A stretch of DNA of 64,000 bases from Synaphobranchus kaupii (GCA_029718625.1 CM056381.1:56972157-57036156), one strand, 5' to 3'. Counted from the stretch's first letter, positions 1-12,179 are shown. Notes: generated from the letters alone by a model not told the origin. A program made the numbers and translations.

Positions 1-117
1 GAAGCAGGATTACTGAATAAAATCCATAACAGCTCTTTTTACTTCAGTCCATGTTCCAGATTTGGGAGGGTTCCGGGTTTTACTCAGTACTTAATCCTGC
101 TTCGTAGTGTACCCCCC
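1..117. repeat. Palindromic MITE (Harbinger-like), copy 1, cut by window edge
   Basis: Shares its interior (a block with CTCTTTTTACTT and CCAGATTTGGGAGGGTTCC) and its right end (TAATCCTGCTT ... ACCCCCC) with the complete copy at 23464-23621. The left terminus lies outside the window. The 'AAGCAGGATTACTGAGT' type of end is common in teleost MITEs that I associate with PIF/Harbinger; that family name is from memory. Confidence 0.7.
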
Positions 118-959
118 AAGACTCCTTATAATATTTGTTTATGTTGGTATTATTGTTTCGTGATCTTGCGCACTGTATATTTTGTGTACATTTTTTATAT
201 TGCTGAGCAACCTGTAAGCATTGCGCAAAGCAAATTCCGATGATAGCAATAAAGGAAAATCAAGCACCCTCCTGATTAAATGTAATAGCCTATAAATTTG
301 GTTTGCATAACGTTATGGAACACCGGGATTTGGTCCTCCAACATGGCGGTTGGCGTAAAACAAGTGGGCGTGTCTGACCAAATTTCACTCAACTTCAGTC
401 CTGAGCTCGCATGACAGGGTAGATACATGAAAATTTTACTCAGAAAAAGGAAATGTCTAAGAAAATTGTACAATTTAACAATCACCTAACTAGCTATTAG
501 CTAATGCTATACTTAGCAGCAATATGTGAACCCTGTGGTTTGATCTAATATAACATGAATCCCTTTGAACTAAATCAATATAACGACCAGACAATGGCAA
601 GCCAGCAAACAAAATTACAAGTGACAGCACAATCTAATAGCAGCTAGCTAGCAATTTGTGTCTGACATTATTGGGTTGCTGCTAGATTGATTTGTTTTGC
701 AAACAAATCAAATAGATAACATTTAACACATTTATGAGTTAATTCCCATGTCAAGGGATTCGTTTATGTTTACTTCAGCTACGAGAGCTTCTGCACTCAA
801 TTGCTAGCTGCTGGATCCATACCATAGATATAAGAAATTAGATTTAGATAGATTTGCAAAGATTAAAACCATATTGATTTGTTATGTACACATTTTACAA
901 CAGACAAAAAACGTGCCAAACATTTTGGGTATTTTAGACAAACGGGAAGAAAGTGATAG
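118..959. other. No gene recognised
   Basis: AT-rich intergenic sequence with CTAGCTAGC-like runs. The only reading frame (276-485, minus, 69 codons) has no recognisable motif and I do not support it as a gene. Confidence 0.6.
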
Positions 960-1325
960 GATTGCTATCAGTTTCCATTACCTAACCTGCTTATTCCTGG
1001 TCAGGGTCATGGGTGGGCTGGAGCCTATCTCAACATGCATTAGGCGAGAGGCAGGAATACACCCCGGGCAGGTCGCCAATCAATCACAGGGTACGCACAC
1101 CATTCACTCACACACTATGTTACATTTGGGCAAATTAGAGTCTCCAATTAGCCTAACCTGCATGTCTTTGGACTGTGGGAGGATACCAGAGTACCCCGGA
1201 GGAAACCCACGCGGAATGGGGAGAACATGCAAACTCCACACAGAAAGGCCCTCGGCCGGGATTCAAACTGGGTACCTTCTTGTTGTATGGTGACAGAGGT
1301 AACCACCGCACAACTGTGCCACTTT
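960..1325 (-). mobile_element. tRNA-derived SINE, minus strand
   Basis: Read on the minus strand it starts with a degraded tRNA-like head (near 1322, with a B-box-like AGTTTGAATCCCGG near 1260) followed by the body so common in fish genomes: CTTTCTGTGTGGAGTTTGC, then TTCCTCCGGGGTACTC, then TCCAAAGACATGCAGG, ending in a LINE-like tail with ATAGGCTCCAGCCC. The 139-codon plus-strand frame over this block (874-1293) is just the SINE read backwards. The exact SINE family is not assigned. Confidence 0.8.
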
Positions 1326-2466
1326 CTTTGCATTCATTGGAATTGTAATATCATTTTTGCAAAATGTTTTAAATTGGCTATTCATTTTGTAACTGTAAAC
1401 CTTTTATATTAACCAACAATTAAACCAGCACTGTGCCGCTCCTTTTAAAACTCAGCATTTCAATGGATCTCCTACATGTGCAAGCTATAGAAGGGGAGGT
1501 TTATTTGAAAGTTTTATCATCAATGGAAAGTTTGATTTGTTTTGGTTTAATGCTCAAATTTTTAAACAGTGATTATAAAGATACTACATTTTATTTGTGT
1601 ATTCTTATAACTTTCAAGCTTGCTTCTCTTGTTTGCACACTTAATTTTATGAAGCTATGACTTGTGTGTGATGAACCCTTAAGATTTTCTCTTATTCCAT
1701 TTAGCCATTGTCCAGCAAATTCTCCATTTCCACAGCGACTCCCATTTGCACTTGGGTTTCTGATCCGTTGCTATTGTTGTGGAAAAACACATATTTTTTG
1801 CGTATATAAAAACATTAGGCTACGTATTTTTAATATGTATTATGTATATACTGTATGTGACCATTTCTGAATGGCACAGTCTCTTCTTTAATTTGAACTT
1901 TGAACCATGTATGTGCAGTGAATAGTTTTTGAGATATTGACACGTAGTGAAAAGCAAAGTCTGTTCTGGAGGTGCCTCCACTGCTGTGCTCTGTCTGCTT
2001 TGGTTGGGCACATGGGGCTGAACTTTGTCTTCTCCAATCCCACTGTTTCTCATGGGTTGGTCTCACTGCCTTATGAAAAAAGCCCAAGGAAAGGCTACTC
2101 TTTCAACCTCCCATCCCATCAGTGCCACCATCTTTCACATCCTTGTCCTGTCATGAGAGCAAAGTTGGCCACAGAGCACTACAGACAAAATGTAGGTCCA
2201 ATAAATGCAATGTTTTCAAAAGATAATAATGCTTATGATGACATGTAACATTGAAAATGAGTGAATGGATGGCTTGGTGTTAGATCCGGAAGGGGTTTAT
2301 AGTGGGCTTACTAAGAATTGTTAAGCTTTTTACTTTTTCAACTTATTACATTAGTATAATTAAAGAGCTTTGTTGGCTCAGCACATTAAAGAATGGGTGC
2401 ATTTGAAAATGATGCCAAAGCAGGCCAAATCTCGACTGCAGTGCATATGGAATACCTATGGTGACT
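1326..2466. other. No gene recognised
   Basis: Several frames of 60-103 codons occur (for example 1937-2248 plus) but none shows a domain, signal peptide or convincing splice context. Considered intergenic. Confidence 0.55.
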
Positions 2467-2471
2467 AATAT

Positions 2472-3515
2472 TGTTAGGATCCTGTAATTCTGTCTGTTTA
2501 TTTCTTCATTTGTTATTATTTTTCCTGTTTTCTTTCCCTCGCGATTGTCAGTCCACGTTCCATGTTTCTGAGATTCCACCCTCTGTCTTTGTCATTGCAC
2601 TATTCGGGTGATTTTGGGAACATTCAGGTTTCTTCTGTATTTCGTATATCTCGTTTTCTTCCTTCTGGCTTTATTTATATTTGTATATAATACTAATGTA
2701 CTAATCATACTAACTGTTAGATTAGATTTAATACTAACCTGCTAACAAACTAACATGTGTATATAATACTAACCTACTAACATTAGGGTTCTAGAGTTCA
2801 CTACTAACATTACTAATTCTTCTTGAGTTTCTACCTGCAGCTGTCATTTCCCTCCTCGTTATCCTATCCCTGCATTGATCTGATTTCGCATTCTCTGCAC
2901 GTGTCCACTTTCGTGTTCCTCCAATCTGAGCTGTGCACTTGTTTACCTGCTAACTCCAGGCCGTTTGTTATCATTGTGTCTGTGTATTCCAGTCCGTGTC
3001 TTACGTTTCCCCTGTCATTGTTTTATTGGTCCCTGTTAACCCTCACTGTTCTCACCTGTGAGCAATCTCCCCTCCCTGCTTCTACACACCTGATTCCCAT
3101 TATGTCTGTCTCCCTCTGTGTATATATACCTTGTAATTTCAGTGTTCTTCGCGAGTTCCTCATATGATATTTTGCTTCTGTGTTACCTTCTATTTTTCCA
3201 AGTTTCTGCCTGAGCTGTTTTGTTTATTCTGTAGTTTCTGTTTTCTAGTTTTTGTTTCCCAAGTTCTTTGCCTGTTGTTGTTTTGCTTTGTTTCCAGTCT
3301 GTTTTGTTTTCTTTGTGTTCCTCTGACTCCCTGGTTTGGACCCCTGCCTGTGTTCTCGCGACCCTGTTTTTGGATTCCCCTTTTGTACCTTTGCTGTGCC
3401 TTCCCGGTTACGACCCCTGCCTGTTCTACTACGGATTGCTGCCTTGTCCTGATTAAACTTCGGTTTTTTCATACTCCTGCCTGCGTTTGGGTCCTTCCCC
3501 CACCAGCACCTAACA
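2472..3515 (+). mobile_element. Solo LTR, family L1 (plus)
   Basis: Begins TGTTAGGATCC and ends CACCTAACA, the TG...CA form of an LTR, and is flanked by a perfect 5-bp target duplication AATAT (2467-2471 and 3516-3520). It aligns over its full length with the minus-oriented copy at 41469-42538. The T-rich right half is built of degenerate blocks such as CTGTGTTCTCGCGACCCTG. Hydrophobic frames in it (2823-3167, 3164-3565) are an artefact of T-richness, not membrane proteins. No internal retrotransposon sequence remains, so this is the product of LTR-LTR recombination. The superfamily is not certain from the LTR alone. Confidence 0.85.
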
Positions 3516-3584
3516 AATATGCTACAATATTTCTAATTCATTCATATACTGTAGTTATAATATGACGTCCAGCTTTTTGGGAAT

Positions 3585-3700
3585 CCGGTATATATACAAG
3601 AATATATGGCACTCCAGGGTGGTTAATGGCCCTTTGCTTTCATCCTCGGGCCAATAACCACCCCTGTCGTGACATATATCTTACATATATATAAATTAAT
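3585..3700. repeat. Short palindromic MITE
   Basis: AGGGTGGTTAATGGCCC at about 3616-3632 is mirrored by GGGCCAATAACCACCCCT at about 3648-3665, and the AT-rich flanks (ATATATGGCACTCC / GTCGTGACATATAT) continue the pairing outward. It is a hairpin of roughly 110 bp with no coding content. Confidence 0.7.
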
Positions 3701-4168
3701 GCATTCAGTATGTAAAAAGGTTGATGTTAACACTACTGTCTAGGGTGTATAAAATCCTCTAAGGATGGTTACAGTGCCCCAATATAGAACATAGTAGCCA
3801 TTGGGATATAAAAACAAACCAGCTTAAAGTCACTTAGTATTTATACTTTTATTCCAACAGGTCATCCTCCAACCCGTGTACGGGTGAATATAATGTCAAC
3901 AATAGGACATGTTGCATATCGTCACGCCTCTCAAATAGAGAAAAAAGTGGTGAAGAAAAAGCGAACAAAGGCTGTTGAGATCACAGCGTAAAAGACACAT
4001 TAAAGAATATATTCATATTATTCAACTGTAACTGGGTTAGAGGATAATGCCAATGATGAGGACAAGTTGGATTCAGGAAGATGAAAAACATCAGCTTGAA
4101 TATGATGTGCATTGAAGTGAGAACTTGTTTTTTAATATAACCTTATTAACGCTTTGATCTGACATATA
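3701..4168. other. No gene recognised
   Basis: AT-rich sequence; nothing recognisable on either strand. Confidence 0.5.
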
Positions 4169-6023
4169 GGGCTCTATCTTGGCGATCTTAGTGCTTTGTC
4201 TAAATGCATGGCGTAAAGTGCATTTAGGGCGTGTCCAAGTCCACTTCTGCTAGTTTGACGGCGTGTTTTTTGAGCGCTAAGCACGGCGCAACGTGCAAAT
4301 GGGCTGAACCGAGTCTTCATTAATTATCAGTGTGCCTTGGGTGTGACATGCAATAAACCAAAATGTCATATCCCATTCCCTTTAAAAGACTGCTTTCCCA
4401 CCTTGGCGGATTGCTTATATGATGGCAAAACAGACATGCTAGTGCGAGTTTAGTGCGATCAAGGAATAGGCTATGGATCAAAAGTATGATCAATATTATT
4501 CGGACTAATCATTTTGAGTTCCCGGTAATTCCCGACAGTGCTGTTATTTTACAAAATATCTGCGGTTAAATTACATTAAAAGCACCTGCAACAGCTGAGA
4601 ATAAGCTACTAATGGCTTCTGTCATACCTTATAAAACGCCAAATTAGCCTGCTTGTTTAACAAATTTTGTTTGATTATACAATGAAGCATTGTCAAACAT
4701 GAATTCCATGAGGATGTTCTCATGGAGTTCTCGAAGTTCAAACTTCATCCGAAGTTCATTACCTGCATTCTAATATTGATTAATAACATAAATACCATTA
4801 TTTTGCCTTAATGATGACACTAAATACAATAAAGCTGTCAGGTTGGCAACCTATAGGTTCACACATATTTTCCCTTGTTTTATAATGTCCTGCTTATGGA
4901 AATGACCAACCTGTTTTACTGGTAGCGTAATGCTTTAAAACAATTCACTTTCCCAGGAAGACTGTGAAAAGTGCAATTTACAACAGGGGAAACAGACCTG
5001 CTCCTGCATGAAGTTAAAGCGCACATGCAGAGAATGGCATTAAAATTCATTGTAAATTAATTGTGTAACGTGCTGCAAATGTGTTTTCTTTTCTAATTCG
5101 ATGCTTAGTTCTCTTTAAAATCGTTTTGTTCAGTTGTAGAATAACAGGTGAAATCAGCAGGGTTTTAAATAAACAGAGTATGGAAACCTGGTCACTGTAA
5201 TTAACAAAATATGAAGGACGAAGAATAAGGTTCAAATTCAGTTAACATGGTGACATTTATCTCTGTTTTTTAACCGTAGGCTATCGAAAAACCTTATGCA
5301 CAGCGAATCCGCTGTAGCCTAGGCTATTTGAAAAACAATAAATGCAATAGTCACTGGACAAGGTTTTGAACTTTTTTCAGTCAAAACCATTATATTTACT
5401 TACAGGCTGTAGGCCTAGAGAACTGTATTGTAATGACATCTGAAGCGCATTTTCAGAACTCAAATGTCCGTCTATTGCAGTGCGCGAGTTTTCCATTGAA
5501 TGACAATTCACGTATTATGTGTAAATTAATATTTGCGCATTAGGCTTGATAAGTTATCAGCAAAGTTTTTAATGGAAAGCCATTGTCCCGTAACTGAAGA
5601 TTGTCCCCCCAGAAGATTACAGGAACTACTGGCAAATATAGGCTAAGTCATAGCTTGATCCAGGATAATTGCGAATAGTCTATACATGTAACCTTACACG
5701 TATCATCGCACATCGCCTGGATGTTGGAGTGGGCTGAAAGCAATTTAATGTGGCCTTCCCCTTTGCTGAGGGACAGGTATGTGGTCTTTGATCTATGGAC
5801 CCTTTTATTATTATGCTTTTTTTTATATAGCCTACACAATAATAATATTTCACATTGTAATCTTGATATTTTTAGTCATGCTTGTGTGCACCCCTGTGTG
5901 AAACAGACAGGAGGGTGTACGCGCGTTGTGCACATGCCTATGTATACGCACTTATATGCACCGTTACAATAACATGTAAACTGTGACATAACTTTAGACC
6001 AGGTTTGTGGTGTGCAATCAATG
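4169..6023 (-). mobile_element. Non-autonomous DNA element A1 (GGGCYC ends), truncated
   Basis: The left end GGGCTCTATCTTGGCG matches the inverted right end of A2 (21076-22991). The homology runs inverted along A2 up to about 6023 (ACTTTAGACCAGGTTTGTGG) and then stops, so roughly the last 230 bp, including the other terminus, is missing. No transposase frame is present. The TTAA of the motif CATTAAATTGC (near 5740), where copy A3 carries an inserted B element, is uninterrupted here. Confidence 0.8.
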
Positions 6024-6224
6024 TGCACAAAAAATGCACATTCTAAGGAAAATTACCAAAACAGAGTTTGTATTGGGGTAAAGATATGATTCAGAGCAAA
6101 GTGCAAGTTTAAAAAAAACAGCAGCCAGGAACTGAGTACCACTGGACCACCTCACAGCTCCACTTCTGAAAAGACAAGAAATACTAAAGATTAAGATGCT
6201 AAGATGACATTATTTGAGTCAATT

Positions 6225-8130
6225 GGAGGTGTACATGTTGATGTATTTTAAGGCCTACCTTCAAACTCAGTGCCTCTTTGCTTGACATCTTGGGAAAATC
6301 AAAAGAAATCAGCGAAGACCTCAGAAAGAAAATTGTGGACCTCCACAAGTCTGGTTCATCCTTGGGAGCAATTTCCATATGCCTGAAGGTACCACGTTTG
6401 TCTGTACAAACAATAGTACCAGTGGCGTAACTACATGATCAGCTCAAGGGGGGAAAATTAGGTCAGCAGGGGGCCCTAATATATGTCGCTAAAAAAACAT
6501 TTAGGCTATATGACCCTATGTCAGCTAGCCAGAGACATAGCCTATGCTGAATTCAAGTGCTGTCGGAATGATCGGAAATACGAGTCAGTTTCCGACATGT
6601 TGCACTCAAGTTGCACTTGAACGAACCTCCAAGTTGTAGCCTTATTACAAGTGGGAAAGTCGGAGATCATTTTGCTACCCGAGTTCCCGAGCTGTGACGT
6701 TTCACCACTGACCTATTACCTCTCTATCCTTCAATGCTCATCGGAGCTCATATTTCCCAGTTGCCAAATGGCAGAAAATATGATATATTCACACATGACA
6801 ATGCAACCAGGCAGCGCAGCACAGCAGATTATCATATTGATGGTCACGCACACATAGCACACAACCAGTAAAATATACTTTAATATAGCCTATCATAAAT
6901 GGCTCTCATCATACGTTTCCTTTCCTCTTCTTTCTCATGCAGAGAGTGATAGCAGCTCTCCATCTCTTTTTTTATTTGTAGAGGATCAAAAGAAACATTT
7001 ACTTTCTATACATCCATGTTTGCTGGTAATTCCGATTTCGGAGCATGTGAATGCGTCAACCTCGTAATTACGATTTGGCAACTGGGAAATAGGAGCTTCC
7101 GAAGACCACTTGAAGGCAGCAATAGCCTACAGAAATAGCCTAACTCATCTCTCTAAAATGCTGATATAAAAGTAATCACTTCAGGCAAGTAATATATTCA
7201 GTAGAAATAGTAGCTAGGTAGTACTAGTAAGTAGTCTGCAAATAAAGATTTACAAAAAAATATGTTTTTAGGCTATTATTCTGACAAAAACAAATCAATT
7301 CGCTATGACATTGTATGCGGTCCTATGCATTGAACTCGTCATCTTATTTTGCTTTTGAAAATACAAAGTGTAGGCCAGGCAAATGTTTAGCCTGTGTCTA
7401 GGTACACAAAACAAAATCGTTCATTTTGACACAGTAGGTCTACGCTATGTGAGAAATTGAATATTCAGTTCCTTCATTCATTTATGTAGTATATTTAAAA
7501 TGTTATAGCATAGGCTATGTCAAAAAAATAAAGTTCATTGATTGCGTTTCCTTGTCTACGTGGTTGTGGTCATTCTTACAGGTTAATTCGTCTTTGCCCT
7601 GGCAAACTTGTTGATTACGTTCTACAAATTCAGTCTCAATTTGAGCCCTCTTTGCATTCATTATGCTTCAAAAAGAAGTTAGTTAGTGGTAGGCTACACA
7701 TGTTAATGCAGCTTTCTCCCGATGTTCTTTTTGTTTAGGCTACGTTTTGTAGGCTATAACCCGATTTTTGTTTCCTTTTTAACTGGTCCGCTAACTGACG
7801 TCGAAAATGAATGTGTGTGCAATGTGCATTTGTGAAAGTCAAACAACGTAATAGCCTATGAATTATATTAATGAAAATATTTCCCACGTTTTAAATCTAT
7901 AGCCTATATTTTGTTCAGTCATGCCCACACTGTTGACAATAATAAATTTTTAATTTTTATTTAATTTAAAATGTATGCGTTAGCCTCCAAGCGGCTGAGG
8001 GCCCGACTCTTGGCATTTTGCCTTCAGGGGGGGGTGAGTGCCCTCCCTGCCCCCCCGCTAGTTACACTAGTGAATAGTACGCAAGTATAAACACCATGGG
8101 ACCACGCAGCTGTCATACCGCTCAGGATGG
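6225..8130 (+). pseudogene. Tc1 (Sleeping Beauty-type) transposase remnant split by a hAT insertion
   Basis: The piece at 6225-6419 reads as 5' leader plus N-terminal helix-turn-helix coding sequence (LGKSKEISEDLRKK then VDLHKSGSSLGAIS). The expected ATG is TTG at about 6290. The reading resumes at 8081 with KYKHHGTTQLSYRSG and ends near 8130. The two halves are separated by the element at 6420-8072; removing it and one copy of its 8-bp duplication restores continuity. The catalytic domain is absent. In Tc1 transposases this N-terminal paired-like domain binds the terminal repeats. Dead fragment. Confidence 0.85.
6420..8072. mobile_element. hAT-like non-autonomous element, 1.65 kb, with 8-bp TSD
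   Basis: Starts CAGTGGCGTAACTA and ends TAGTTACACTAGTG, imperfect inverted ends. It is flanked by the perfect 8-bp duplication AATAGTAC (6412-6419 and 8073-8080), the hAT signature. The right end has a G/C homopolymer-rich patch (near 8030-8055). No transposase can be read. It sits inside a Tc1 remnant, so it is the younger of the two. Confidence 0.88.
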
Positions 8131-8310
8131 AAAAAACACAGGGCCAAGTTATATAATTTATGGAAACAATGGGTAGCATTGCCTTCGAATAGAGCTTTAG
8201 AGTTTAATTTGTGTGAACTAAGATAGCCAGTATTGTTGTAACTTGGCCTCATTTTGATATCAATACTTTTAATGGCAGGCCTAGACTTTGTTGGTTTTGA
8301 GTGCTTTGTA
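8131..8310. repeat. Partial arm of foldback element F
   Basis: Resembles 45823-46010: shared blocks include CACAGGGCCAAGTT, GAATAGAGCT, AACTTGGCC and TTTTGATATCAATACTTTTAA then GGCAGGCCTAG. Only one arm is present. Confidence 0.7.
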
Positions 8311-8336
8311 TATGTGATTAACTTGCCATTTCTGTA

Positions 8337-9020
8337 CAAACTCCAATTCCAAAAAAGTTGGGACAGTATGTAAAATGCACATAAAAGCAGGGATTTGTAC
8401 ATTCTCTTTTACATATATGTAATTGAAAACAGTACAAAGAAAATATATTTAATGTTTTACCTTAACAATTTTATAGATTTTTGTAAATATACGCTAATTT
8501 CAAATTTGATGCTTGCAACACGTTCCAAAAAAGTTGGGACCGGGTTCCTGTTTGGAACATTCCACAGGTAAACAGGTGATGCTATCATGACTGGGTATAC
8601 AATTATATCAAAAAACTCTTGATAACTTATTTTCAGGTACTTTTACAAGCGATACTATAACCTCTCTGTATTTGAATAACCTCTCTGATTTCTATGGGAA
8701 TTGGGGGGGTGTGACTAGATTAAGCTGTAAATTACACAGGAATTGTATGGAACCCACGGTTGGCTAAATGGCTGTAAGTCATCAAGGGTCTGAGGTATCA
8801 AACAAGCCTCAAACCATCACTCTGCTGCCAAATATTCAGTAGATAGGAGATACAACCCTTAAAGTGATCCATCCATGACTAATTTTCCTGTTGAACTCAA
8901 TGGAATAATAAATCAGGAGAAACAACCCTTTGTACTGTTTTCAATTAAATATATGTAAAAGAGAATTTACGAATCACTGCTTTCTGCTTTTATGTGCATT
9001 TTACTTGGGATTGGGGTTTG
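8337..9020. mobile_element. MITE with ~105-bp TIRs and TA flanks
   Basis: The left end CAAACTCCAATTCC and the block ATGCACATAAAAGCAG then TCTCTTTTACATATAT are mirrored at the right end (ATTTAATTGAAAACAGTAC side at 8925-9020). TA dinucleotides flank at 8335-8336 and 9021-9022. TTCCAAAAAAGTTGGGAC occurs at the left terminus and again internally near 8523. This end type is widespread in teleosts. No coding capacity. Confidence 0.8.
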
Positions 9021-9889
9021 TACATTGAAAACGTTTATTGTTGAGATTGAATTAATTATATCAACGATTAATGTTAATAGAAATCGCCCAGATGCATTTG
9101 AAATGTCCCAAATATGTAATTTCATTCTGCGAGCAGCTATGTTTAAGGACCTAAATGAGATACTTGTACTTAATATAGCCCCCCAATTTTTTTTACTCTT
9201 AAAGGTGGTCCGACTCCTGTAATTCCTGAATATTAGAACTCTGTGTTCATTAGCTATCACATGACACCCTTCTAAAGTCAGGAAAAATCATTTTGTAGCA
9301 CATTTTCAACAGAACAAAACCTCATGTGTGCATATTACAAAAAACTTCAAATAAGTTTTATTTTTTATCTCTTGCAATCCTGTTTGATTATTTTGTGGAT
9401 CTTAAGCCGAGAAGGTAGATAACTGCCAAATAATGAACATTGAAGCCTGTAGTAAAATATGTAATTACAAGCTGTAAAATTAGTGGTTTATAACAAATAG
9501 CAAACAAACTTTGCATGTGGCACTGTAATCCATACCCATAAGCAAGTTTATAAAACAAAAAAAACTAAAAAATCACCTTTTCATAAAGGAAGACAGCAGA
9601 CTGAGATGCAAGATGCACAGATGCTTTGGCAAGCTGAAGTAGCTACACCAGGGGATCATCCCTAAAACAGAGTATAAATTAAATGAAAACACTTAATTAT
9701 TTTAATCACTTAAAATTATTCACCCTCCAAATTTTCATAATGCATAAACGAGGCACACAAAGAAAGAAACTGCTGCAATTGGTAACAAGTGTGTCGAGCT
9801 AAATTAATGGTTTGCAATGAAAGAACGTTTGCTGGCCTCACATGGTTTGTTTAAAAGGAATAAAGCCAAAAATCACTTATGCAGTAATA
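9021..9889. other. No gene recognised
   Basis: AT-rich sequence. The frames at 8967-9260 (minus) and 8992-9222 (plus) overlap each other and the MITE end and have no recognisable motif. Confidence 0.5.
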
Positions 9890-9891
9890 TA

Positions 9892-9937
9892 CACTACTCA
9901 CAAAAAGTTAGGGATATTTGGCTTTCGGGTGAAATTT
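9892..9937 (+). repeat. Tc1 left terminal inverted repeat
   Basis: Starts CACTACTCACAAAAAGTTAG and ends GGGTGAAATTT. Pairs with 11377-11422 with one mismatch. Confidence 0.95.
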
Positions 9938-10095
9938 ATGGAAAATGTAAGTTCACGCTACAGTGATATTATACGTATCATGAAAGTAGGGCATTTAAGT
10001 AGAAGCATGCAATGGTGATTTCCTCATCTCAAACAATTTATTGAAACAAAAGCCAACAACAGTGGTGGGTATACCACAACAAAAATGTCAATGTC

Positions 10096-11124
10096 TCAAT
10101 AACTTGTCATGTGCCCTTGAGCATCAATTACAGCTTGACAACGACGTCTCATGCTGTTCACAAGTCGACTTATTGTCTGCTGAGGCATGGCATCCCACTC
10201 TTCTTGAAGGGCGGCCCTCAGGTCATTGAGGTTCTGGGGTACAGAGTTACGAGCCTCTACACGGTGAGTCAGCTGATCCCATAGGTTTTCTATGGGATTC
10301 AGGTCTGGAGAAAGTGCAGGCCACTCCATTTGAGGTACCCCAGTCTCCAGCAGCCTTTCCCTAATGATGCGACCTCGATGAGCTAGAGCATTTTCGTCCA
10401 TGAAGATGAAATTAGGCCTGTGTTGTTCATGCAGGGGCACAATGACTGGATTAATGATGTTATTCAGGTAGTATGGGCTTGTCACTGTACCATTCACAAA
10501 GTGTAGGGCAGTTCTGTATTGACTAGACACACCTGCCCACACTGTAACACCGCCACCACCAAAGGGTCGTCTGGTGACAACAGTGGCTGATGCATAGCGC
10601 TCTCCTTGACGTCTCCAACATCGTTGGCGGCCATCATTTCTGCTCAACGTGAATCGACTTTCATCAGAGAACAGCACTGAGGCCCACTGGTCCCTCGTCC
10701 AGCGTAAATGCTCCCTGGCCCATGCAAGACGATGACGCCTGTGCCTGGTGGTGTGGTCAGGTACCCTTGCAGGTCGTCTAGCACGCAGACCACGCTGATG
10801 TAAACGGTTTCGAATGGTCCGACGTGACACTTGGGTGCCTCTCACCTCCCTTAAATGTGCCTGGAGTTGAGTGGCATTCATCATCCGGTTCCGCAGGGCA
10901 CTGTTCACAATGAAGCGGTCATCAGTGTGGGATGTGGCCAAAGGACGTCCACTTCTATGCCTTTCTGTGACTCTTCCAGTCTCTCTGTATCTCTGTTGCA
11001 ACCTGCTGATGACACTCTGTGACACTCTAAGCTCAGTGGCCACTTCCCTCTGAGAACATCCTGTTTGAAGCCTCGCAATGGCGAGGTACTGTTGATCAAT
11101 TGTTAGGTGTCGTCTTGGTCTCAT
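10096..11124 (-). CDS. Tc1-like transposase (DD34E family), intact frame with a D-to-E change
   Basis: Encodes a 342-residue cut-and-paste transposase, the usual Tc1 length. I start at the ATG at 11122-11124 (MRPRRHLT) because family members begin there; the open frame extends 28 codons further upstream without family similarity. Residues ~6-64 hold the paired-like helix-turn-helix with a GRP linker (RHRSGRP). The catalytic core shows Asp154 in FSDESRF and Glu279 in NPIENLWD. The second acidic residue, normally the Asp just before Asn in a DNA/R-type motif, is Glu244 (MDENALAHR; codon 10393-10395). Its 34-residue spacing to Glu279 fits DD34E. The frame has no stop or frameshift. Known for the family: the three acidic residues bind the metal ions needed for strand transfer. 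Inference: this copy was mobile until recently but is probably impaired now. Confidence 0.93.
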   Translation of the reverse strand: MRPRRHLTIDQQYLAIARLQTGCSQREVATELRVSQSVISRLQQRYRETGRVTERHRSGRPLATSHTDDRFIVNSALRNRMMNATQLQAHLREVRGTQVSRRTIRNRLHQRGLRARRPARVPDHTTRHRRHRLAWAREHLRWTRDQWASVLFSDESRFTLSRNDGRQRCWRRQGERYASATVVTRRPFGGGGVTVWAGVSSQYRTALHFVNGTVTSPYYLNNIINPVIVPLHEQHRPNFIFMDENALAHRGRIIRERLLETGVPQMEWPALSPDLNPIENLWDQLTHRVEARNSVPQNLNDLRAALQEEWDAMPQQTISRLVNSMRRRCQAVIDAQGHMTSY

Positions 11125-11376
11125 GATGTCAAAATGTGAACAGCATGATGAAGAGGACTGTTTAAATACCAATTCTAATTGAACCAGGAAATTTATTGGT
11201 CGATTCATGGATCAAACACCTGTTGTGAATTTAGCCGTTCAGCTCCTTGTTAGAGAACAGCAAGTTGTGCAAAAAGTACTGAAACATTGAATAGTTGGAC
11301 ATGTGCATTCAAAAGTTTAGAGAAGGTCAAATTAATTTCACCTGTAAAGGTTATAGTGCATTTTAGGTTCATCCTG

Positions 11377-11422
11377 AAATTTCACCCGAAAGCCGAATAT
11401 CCCTAACTTTTTGTGAGTAGTG
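11377..11422 (-). repeat. Tc1 right terminal inverted repeat
   Basis: Inverted partner of 9892-9937, ending CTTTTTGTGAGTAGTG just before the TA at 11423. Confidence 0.95.
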
Positions 11423-11424
11423 TA

Positions 11425-12179
11425 CTTTCAGTAAGATCACATGGACTAAGTAGGGAAAAGTGCCAGTAACAGTACAGCAGCAACTATTTCAACCCAAAGG
11501 CATCCCTCAATGCAGTCTCATCAAGCATAACAGAGATGCTTTTCAAGGGAAATGCATTGATTCACAGATGAGCAGTAGCTAGTGACCAATTGAGATAATT
11601 GCATTCAGACAATTAGCAATTATGAAACTCTTTAGAATCAATCTGACACAGACAGGAGTAATAGTAACATTAAAAGGGCGCACACTATTTTACAGATTCA
11701 TTGTTTATGGGTATCAGCTGGTGACCAATGAGAACACAATTGTAATAAAACAATTAACAAATGCAGAGCCCTTTAGATGCAGGATAATCGAGGCACAGCC
11801 ATTCATTCTTGAAGCTGCACAGTATATTAGTATTCATGACAGGATTCTGCAATAAAGTTAATCTGTCATTTCAGCATTTTTTCTGTATGCCTCAGAACAG
11901 GCACATATTGACAGACGACATGGTTTTGGAATCTTGTGTGAACTGCCAAGAGGGATTAACTTCAAGAGACAGTACAAGAACTGTGGATGTAATCCCAGTT
12001 CCATGAATCAAAGAAAAGCTGCTAAGCTTGTCATCACTGTATGCCAAGCATTCAGGTTAATTATAAGCAGGAAGTGCACTTGCCATTCCTTGATACAAAG
12101 GTGCTGATGACTGCAAACCGTGTACTTGCAGTACAATGTTTTGATGAAATGAGCATCTGTGGTGCAAGAACAGAACATG
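11425..12179. other. No gene recognised
   Basis: Frames of 65-77 codons (11622-11855, 11809-12006) overlap each other and show no family motif. Nothing else seen. Confidence 0.5.

Larger units (their letters stand above)
9892..11422 (-). mobile_element. Full-length Tc1-like transposon
   Basis: 1,531 bp bounded by TA target dinucleotides (9890-9891 and 11423-11424). The terminal inverted repeats are about 46 bp, start CACTACTCACAAAAAG and differ at a single position (TATTTGG versus TATTCGG). One transposase frame (10096-11124, minus) fills the interior. The near-identity of the ends and the open frame indicate a young insertion compared with every other element here. Confidence 0.95.

Noticed and set aside
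874..1293. 139-codon frame, plus strand
   Set aside because: It is a SINE read on the wrong strand.
2823..3565. Overlapping hydrophobic frames that look like membrane proteins
   Set aside because: They lie in the T-rich half of a solo LTR, and the homologous LTR at 41469-42538 has different stops. Composition artefact.
10871..11099. Frames within the Tc1 transposase
   Set aside because: Shadows of the real minus-strand transposase.
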